Below, in pieces: positions 13,676-18,731 of a stretch of 18,731 nt of DNA; position 1 is the first letter of the stretch, and every line of letters begins with the position of its first letter. The stretch is from JBDREF01 sp043820045. GTDB lineage: Bacteria > Planctomycetota > Phycisphaerae > Sedimentisphaerales > Anaerobacaceae. The notes below the pieces were generated by a model. The model was not told the DNA's origin. It searched no databases and saw only the letters and a list, made by a program, of their open reading frames with translations. The stretch covers positions 1 through 18,731 of the forward strand of contig JBDREF010000133.1 of NCBI GenBank assembly GCA_043820045.1, in the 5' to 3' direction. A program made the position numbers and the translations under genes.

Positions 13676-15853
13676 ATGTCGAACAAGAGAATTGCACGAG
13701 CCCTACTCTGTCTGATGGTTGTAGTCGGTTGTTCAGCCACTATAGCTATGGGGGAAAATATATTGTTTATAGTGAATGATCCGACTGAGGCCACATTCCA
13801 AAATGACGCTTTGATAAAGAACTTCCTTGAAAGCCTCGGACACACTGTGACATATTTTGATGACGATGAAGATGAAGCAACCACTGAGGCTGCCGCGGCT
13901 GCCGCGGATTTGGTCTATATTTCCGAATCGGTCGGCTCCGGTGCAATCAGGGATGAAATAACAGAAATTGAGACTCCGATGATAGTCGGCGAGCCTTACG
14001 CCTGGGATGAAATGGGCATGACATTAGGCGGCGGCGGAACTTCTGATGTGGCAACTACAGATATAACCATCGTCAGTCCCGGACATTTTCTGGCCGCAGG
14101 CCTCAGCGGGACAGTGTCAGTTCTAACCGACATCGCGGGTACGGAAGGTACGGCCCAATTTGCCATGGGCGATGTAGGCGGCGACGGCACCGCCATTGCA
14201 ACGGCCACCCTGGCTGACGGCCAGACTTACGATGTTATTGTTGTTTACGAAAAAGGAGCTAAGCTGGCTATGCCTCCTACAGACGGCAGTCCCCAGATAG
14301 CAGCGGATGTCCGTATCGGGATGTTTTTTCACTATTACGCGCATGATGTATTGAACGACAATGCTTACGCGCTGATTGGAGCGGCCGTTAAATATGTTCT
14401 GGGCTCGAAACCTCACGCCAGAACTCCTAATCCACCTGACGGCTCTCTTTATCCTGACACGTGGGCCAATCTTACCTGGTCGCCGGGAGATTTCGCTGCC
14501 TCACACGATGTGTATCTGGGCGAAAGCTTCGATGAAGTGAACGACGCTGCAGTTGACTCGCCGGTATTCGTGGGCAACCAGGTTACAACATCCCTTCTTG
14601 TGGGTTTTCCTGGATTCCCTTATCCGGACGGGCTTGTCCCCGGTACGACTTACTACTGGCGAGTTGATGAGATCAACGACACCGAGCCGAACAGTCCGTG
14701 GAAAGGGCCTGTCTGGAGCTTCTCGATCCCGCCCAAGACCGCCTATAATCCTAAGCCGACCGACGGCGCCGAGTCTGTCGCCCTGGACGCGGTGCTCACA
14801 TGGACGGCCGGTTTCGGTGCGAAACTGCATACCGTTTACTTCGGCGATAATTTCGACGACGTGAACAACGCCGTCGCAGGTGCGCCGCAGGGGATTGCAA
14901 GGTATAATCCCGGCCCGCTCGAATTGGCCAAAACTTACTACTGGCGCGTCGATGAATTCGACGCCGTGGGCACGCATAAGGGCAACGTCTGGAGCTTCAC
15001 CACCGAGGGCGCCGCCGCTGGGGCGAATCCGGCTAACGGGGCTGTCAATGTATCGCCGACGCCGACTCTGAAGTGGAGTCCGGGAAATCTCGCCGCTTCG
15101 CACGAGGTGTACTTCGGGGCAGATGCCGACGCCGTCAAGAATGCAGCCAAAACCTCACCTGAATACAAAGGCACAAAGGCCTTGGGCGACGAGAGTTATG
15201 ACGCAGGCAGACTTGAACTGGAGACGACTTACTACTGGCGCGTCGATGAGGTTAACAGCACACAAGCCGGCAGTCCGTGGGTCGGCAAGGTCTGGAGCTT
15301 CACGACGGGTGCTTTCCTTGTCGTCGATGACTTCGAGTCGTACAATGACATCGACCCACCAGACCCGGCGAGCAACAGGATATTCGAGGCATGGATTGAC
15401 GGCTTTGGAACCACGAACAACGGCGCTCTTGTCGGCAACGACATGCCTCCTTACGCCGAGCAGACTGTTGTTCACAGCGGTTCGCAGTCGATGCCGTATG
15501 CATACGACAACAACCTCAAGACTTCCGAGGCAACGATGACGCTGGTCTATCCGCGTGACTGGACCGAGGAAGGGGTGGCTAAGTTGTCACTGTGGTTACG
15601 CGGCACTTCGGCCAATTCCGCCGAGCGGACGTATATTGCTCTTAACGGCACGGCGGTTGTCTACCATGACGATGCGGCTGCGACACAGAAAACCGGATGG
15701 AACCAGTGGGTAATCGATTTGCAGGCGTTTGCCGACCAGGGCGTAAACCTCGCCAGCGTCAACACGATCACCATTGGCATCGGTACCAAGAATAGCCCGG
15801 CCGCCGGCGGAACAGGAACGATGTACTTTGACGATATCAGGCTGTATCGGTAG
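13676..15853 (+). CDS. Exported multidomain protein: ThuA/amidotransferase-like N-domain, three Fn3-like modules, conserved C-domain, 725 aa
   Basis: The start is the ATG at 13676, preceded by GGAGG; the frame is open to 13637 without such a site. Signal peptide 1-26 (ALLCLMVVVGCSATIAMG). Residues about 27-240 form an alpha/beta domain (ILFIVNDP, then IKNFLESLGHTV, DLVYISESV, PMIVGEPYAW) like the ThuA/class I amidotransferase-type fold seen in secreted proteins; no catalytic Cys is visible. Three Fn3-like modules follow (about 245-355, 355-443, 443-545), each with LTW or LKWSPG, HDVYFG-type and TYYWRVDE. The C-terminal domain (about 548-725) starts DDFESYNDIDPPDP and ends MYFDDIRLYR, likely a carbohydrate-binding-like jelly roll. 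It shares everything from the first Fn3 module with the next gene. Role: exported, perhaps binding polysaccharide. Confidence 0.85.
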   Translation: MSNKRIARALLCLMVVVGCSATIAMGENILFIVNDPTEATFQNDALIKNFLESLGHTVTYFDDDEDEATTEAAAAAADLVYISESVGSGAIRDEITEIETPMIVGEPYAWDEMGMTLGGGGTSDVATTDITIVSPGHFLAAGLSGTVSVLTDIAGTEGTAQFAMGDVGGDGTAIATATLADGQTYDVIVVYEKGAKLAMPPTDGSPQIAADVRIGMFFHYYAHDVLNDNAYALIGAAVKYVLGSKPHARTPNPPDGSLYPDTWANLTWSPGDFAASHDVYLGESFDEVNDAAVDSPVFVGNQVTTSLLVGFPGFPYPDGLVPGTTYYWRVDEINDTEPNSPWKGPVWSFSIPPKTAYNPKPTDGAESVALDAVLTWTAGFGAKLHTVYFGDNFDDVNNAVAGAPQGIARYNPGPLELAKTYYWRVDEFDAVGTHKGNVWSFTTEGAAAGANPANGAVNVSPTPTLKWSPGNLAASHEVYFGADADAVKNAAKTSPEYKGTKALGDESYDAGRLELETTYYWRVDEVNSTQAGSPWVGKVWSFTTGAFLVVDDFESYNDIDPPDPASNRIFEAWIDGFGTTNNGALVGNDMPPYAEQTVVHSGSQSMPYAYDNNLKTSEATMTLVYPRDWTEEGVAKLSLWLRGTSANSAERTYIALNGTAVVYHDDAAATQKTGWNQWVIDLQAFADQGVNLASVNTITIGIGTKNSPAAGGTGTMYFDDIRLYR
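15440..15534 (+). repeat. 95-bp tract identical to 17729-17823
   Basis: It lies inside the C-terminal domain of the 13676-15853 gene. The two tracts are identical base for base while the sequence on both sides diverges, at synonymous positions as well. This fits recent gene conversion between the paralogs. Confidence 0.75.
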
Positions 15854-15965
15854 AGAATTGCTCCATAGAGGCAAATGCTACTTCGCCTGTAATGACGTCA
15901 ATGTGAGCGTAGACTTGCATTTGGAGCCAAACAGGCGCAGTGAACTTGTGATCGTGGGACCTTCC

Positions 15966-15994
15966 TTGGCAAAGAGGATTGATTTGGTCTATAT
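15966..15994 (+). promoter_or_regulatory. Possible promoter of the 16046 gene
   Basis: TTGGCA (15966-15971), a 17-bp spacer, then CTATAT (15989-15994). It is weaker than the other promoters here. It lacks the leader shared by the genes at 13676 and 18351. Confidence 0.35.
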
Positions 15995-16045
15995 GGGACA
16001 AGCAGCACAGACGGATTTCAGCCGTCAAAGATGAAAGGGAACAAA

Positions 16046-18148
16046 ATGACTTTCAAGAGATTCATGACATTCGGACCGCTTACGGCCTTCGTTTTCATCT
16101 CACTGCTTTCTTCGCCCGTTGAGGCACAGATATATTTCTCCGACGACTTCGAGAATCTTGCAGAGTCGCAGGGCAAATGGGATGTGATCACCGGGGATTG
16201 GCAGGTTGCCGATGGTGTATACCACCAACTCAGCACGGCTGATCCGTGGCAGGCGTCAATGGTTGCAGCGGATCAATGGAACAGTAATTGGGTGGAATAC
16301 ACTATCGAATTCAATGTAAAGGTGCTTACTGAAGGAGATGCTCCCGTTAATGTACTCTTCAGAGTCCAGGATCCGGTACCACAGGTCTGGGCCGACCGCA
16401 ACGGGCCTAACACCCATATGTATAGATGGATAGTAAACGGCTGGACAAATACGGAATCCAGACCATATATGTACAACGCCGGTACTGCTGTGATGCTGGC
16501 TCAGACAAATAACTCATTGGTAGTGGGAAACTGGCATCACATTAAGCTGGTGGTCACCAAAACAGGCCTCGCCGGTTATGTGGATGATGTTGAAATGTTC
16601 GATATTGAGCATGCTCAATGGACAGATGGGAGAGTAGGAATTCAGGCTTACAGCGGCATGATGGACTTCGACGACTTCATCGTGTACGGACCCGGGGGCG
16701 GGGGATCCCCGTATGCGTCGAGCCCCAATCCGGCGGACGGGGCTTTGCACGAGGACACGTGGGTGAATCTGTCGTGGAAGCCCGGTCCTTTCGCGGTCTC
16801 GCACCATGTTTACCTAGGCGACAATTTCGACGATGTCAACAACGGCACTCCCGGCGCGCCGGGATTCATAGGCAACCAGACCGGTACGTTCATTGTTGCG
16901 GGCTTCCCGGGATTTCCGTACCCGGACGGTCTTGTGCCGGGTACGACCTACTATTGGCGAATAGACGAGGTAAACGAGGCCGAGCCAAACAGTCCGTGGA
17001 AAGGTGACGTTTGGAATTTCTCGATCCCCCCGAGGACCGCTTACTACCCCAATCCGGCCGACGGTGCCGAATTTGTGGACCTCGATGCGACTCTTAGCTG
17101 GACACCGGGTTACGGCGCCAAATTGCACACATTTTATCTCGGCGACAGTCTCGACGATGTAAACAATGCCGCTGGAGGTGCTCCGCAGAGTGCTGCAATC
17201 TACAAACCCGCCTCGCTCGAATTGGAAAAGGTTTACTATTGGCGCGTCGATGAATTTGACGCTCTGGCCACTTACAAAGGCGACATCTGGGGCTTTACGA
17301 CTCCGGGTGCTGCCGGCAGTTTGCAGCCGGCCAACGGCGCGACGGACGTAAAGATGGATTCAACGCTCAACTGGACACCGGCGACTACGGCCGTCTCGCA
17401 CGATCTGTACTTTGGCACTGACAAAGACGCCGTGAAGAATGCCACGACTGGCTCGCCGGAGTTCAAGGGCAATAAAGCGTCGGGTTCTGAGGCCTACGAC
17501 CCCGGAAAGCTCGCATGGTACAGCGACTATTATTGGCGCGTGGATGCAGTCTACAATGCAGGTCCGGCCAAAGGTCTTGTCTGGAATTTCGCTACTGCCG
17601 ATTTCCTGCTGGTGGATGATTTCGAATCCTACAATGACATCGACCCACCTGATCCCAACAGCAACCGGATATTCGACAAATGGATAGATGGGTTCGGAAC
17701 CACGAACAACGGTGCTCTTGTCGGCAATGACATGCCTCCTTACGCCGAGCAGACTGTTGTTCACAGCGGTTCGCAGTCGATGCCGTATGCATACGACAAC
17801 AACCTCAAGACTTCCGAGGCAACACTGACGCTGGTTTATCCGCGCGACTGGACCGCCGAAGGCGTTGCGAAGCTGTCCCTGTGGTTCCGCGGTGGCCGGG
17901 CCAATGCCGCCGAGCGTATGTATGTTGCCCTGAACGGCAATGCAGTTGTGTACCACGATGACCCGGCTGTGACACAGAAAACCGGATGGAACCAGTGGGT
18001 AATCGACCTGACTCGCTTTGCCGACCAGGGCGTGAACCTCGCCAGCGTCAATACGATCACTATTGGCATCGGTACCAAGAATCCCGGCGCACCGGGACCG
18101 GGCGGTACAGGAACGATGTACTTCGACGATATCCGATTGTACCGGTAG
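16046..18148 (+). CDS. Exported multidomain protein: LamG/DUF1080-like N-domain, three Fn3-like modules, conserved C-domain, 700 aa
   Basis: The ATG at 16046 has AAAGGGA at proper distance; the in-frame ATG at 16031 has none. Signal peptide 1-27 ending SSPVEA. Residues about 28-218 form a concanavalin-like domain (FSDDFE, WQVADGVYHQ, WHHIKLVVTK, GRVGIQAYSG, DFDDFIVYG) related to the LamG/DUF1080 type. Three Fn3-like modules follow (about 221-330, 330-425, 425-520) with TYYWRIDEV-type strands, then the same C-terminal domain as the upstream gene (about 522-700, DDFESYNDIDPPDP to MYFDDIRLYR). It is paralogous to the gene at 13676 from the first Fn3 module onward but has an unrelated N-domain. 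Likely an extracellular or surface binding protein; no enzyme active site is evident. Confidence 0.85.
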   Translation: MTFKRFMTFGPLTAFVFISLLSSPVEAQIYFSDDFENLAESQGKWDVITGDWQVADGVYHQLSTADPWQASMVAADQWNSNWVEYTIEFNVKVLTEGDAPVNVLFRVQDPVPQVWADRNGPNTHMYRWIVNGWTNTESRPYMYNAGTAVMLAQTNNSLVVGNWHHIKLVVTKTGLAGYVDDVEMFDIEHAQWTDGRVGIQAYSGMMDFDDFIVYGPGGGGSPYASSPNPADGALHEDTWVNLSWKPGPFAVSHHVYLGDNFDDVNNGTPGAPGFIGNQTGTFIVAGFPGFPYPDGLVPGTTYYWRIDEVNEAEPNSPWKGDVWNFSIPPRTAYYPNPADGAEFVDLDATLSWTPGYGAKLHTFYLGDSLDDVNNAAGGAPQSAAIYKPASLELEKVYYWRVDEFDALATYKGDIWGFTTPGAAGSLQPANGATDVKMDSTLNWTPATTAVSHDLYFGTDKDAVKNATTGSPEFKGNKASGSEAYDPGKLAWYSDYYWRVDAVYNAGPAKGLVWNFATADFLLVDDFESYNDIDPPDPNSNRIFDKWIDGFGTTNNGALVGNDMPPYAEQTVVHSGSQSMPYAYDNNLKTSEATLTLVYPRDWTAEGVAKLSLWFRGGRANAAERMYVALNGNAVVYHDDPAVTQKTGWNQWVIDLTRFADQGVNLASVNTITIGIGTKNPGAPGPGGTGTMYFDDIRLYR
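17729..17823 (+). repeat. 95-bp tract identical to 15440-15534
   Basis: Second copy of the identical tract, inside the C-terminal domain of the 16046-18148 gene. Confidence 0.75.
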
Positions 18149-18195
18149 GTTCCGTGAGAGGCTCGGCTGCGCGCTCTGTAGGCACTGGAGCGGTG

Positions 18196-18224
18196 TGGCA
18201 ATCTCGATGAGATTGTGATATTAT
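18196..18224 (+). promoter_or_regulatory. Promoter with conserved leader, exported-protein gene 18351
   Basis: TGGCAA (18196-18201, a weak -35), 17 bp, then TATTAT (18219-18224). The dyad AATCTC-GAT-GAGATT (18200-18214) overlaps the spacer. The -10, the GGGCTGTAAGT after it, and the leader to about 18285 match the leader of the gene at 13676. Confidence 0.55.
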
Positions 18225-18350
18225 GGGGCTGTAAGTGTGAGGAGTTTCTGTTAAGTGTATATGGGAAATACCGGCTAACCATCTGACGATGCCTGGCTTG
18301 GATGGTTATCGATCAAAAAGATGCCATATCATTTCGAAAGGAGGATGATT

Positions 18351-18731
18351 ATGTCGCCGTCTAAATGTTCCACGAACACGAGATCAAGAAAAGTACACTG
18401 GGGATGTATCCTACTGCTGCTGTTGAGTCCGACCCTGGTTGTGGCCGAATCGCCCCTGGTGCTCTACTTGCCGTTTGAGGACACAGTGAATCCCGTTGAT
18501 GTCTCTGCCGATCCCACTATGGTAACGGTCCATGGCTCGCTCAATTCAGCGGATGGGCAGTTCGGGACTAAGGCGGCGGAGTTTAACGGTAACAACGCCA
18601 ACCGTGTCGAGGTAACTGACGCCGCCAAGCTGGAGGGGATGTCTGCCCTGACTATAGAAGCATGGGTGCTGCCCCGGAACGCTGCGAGTCACGAAGGGAT
18701 GTGCATCGTCTCCAAGAGAGTCGGGACCGGC
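18351..18731 (+). CDS. Start of an exported LamG-like domain protein (cut by window end)
   Basis: The ATG at 18351 follows AAAGGAGG. The frame stays open for 127 codons to the end of the window. Residues 1-34 form a signal peptide: basic TRSRK, a hydrophobic core (GCILLLLLSPTLVVA), cleavage near VVA-ES. From about 36 a LamG/concanavalin-like domain begins: LVLYLPFEDTVNP, then VHGSLNSADGQFG, KAAEFNGNNANRVEV and LTIEAWVLPR. The same fold closes the Kelch protein at 11572. It shares its promoter and leader with the gene at 13676, suggesting common control. The downstream part is unknown. Confidence 0.8.
   Translation, partial: MSPSKCSTNTRSRKVHWGCILLLLLSPTLVVAESPLVLYLPFEDTVNPVDVSADPTMVTVHGSLNSADGQFGTKAAEFNGNNANRVEVTDAAKLEGMSALTIEAWVLPRNAASHEGMCIVSKRVGTG

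Noticed and set aside
16850..16863. Third occurrence of the palindrome CCCGGCGCGCCGGG
   Set aside because: It lies inside a coding region (codons for TPGAPG), and the paralog at about 14560 aligns there without a gap, so it is explained by coding sequence and not by an inserted repeat.

Overview
The window looks like a chromosome segment from a planctomycete, most likely class Phycisphaerae (inference). The signs are long secreted proteins built from Kelch, LamG-like, Fn3-like and dockerin-like modules, a pseudopilin-like protein with an H-X9-DG motif, several lipoproteins, and many small dispersed repeats. Genes lie on both strands and are loosely packed. No tRNA, rRNA, CRISPR array or transposase gene was seen.

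Layout. 1-945: the end of an unidentified gene, a 112-aa protein overlapping it by ATGA, and a 90-aa membrane/coiled-coil protein, possibly a prophage or phage-derived tail end; a MITE-like inverted-repeat element lies between the last two. 959-2050 (minus): a spore-photoproduct-lyase-like radical SAM protein. 2150-3053: an unknown lipoprotein, then small-protein copy A. 3112-4240 (minus): a membrane-anchored unknown protein, plus a truncated duplicate of its 5' end. 4363-5872 (minus): a pseudopilin-like gene followed by a class II aldolase. 6056-6277: small-protein copy B. 6369-7037 (minus): a membrane protein with a duplicated 53-residue domain. 7382-8038: a hexapeptide acyltransferase. 8070-8967 (minus): a decayed partial copy of the 6369-7037 gene, a TPR lipoprotein, and the decayed tail of a second TPR gene. 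9323-9799 (minus): an MgtC/SapB-type membrane protein. 9885-11150: small-protein copy C followed by an AI-2E-family transporter. 11572-18731: four successive plus-strand genes for large exported proteins, the last cut by the window end.

Two themes stand out. First, the accessory part (about 2.8-10 kb) is full of partial duplications: a short ORF family present three times with its own Shine-Dalgarno, REP-like hairpins next to two of those copies, and truncated copies of three neighbouring genes. Second, the exported-protein genes at the right end were built by duplication and domain exchange. Two share a long C-terminal architecture, including a 95-bp identical tract, under different N-terminal domains, and two share a conserved promoter plus leader. 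The three-copy small-protein family is the best candidate for something undescribed. Its function cannot be read from the sequence.
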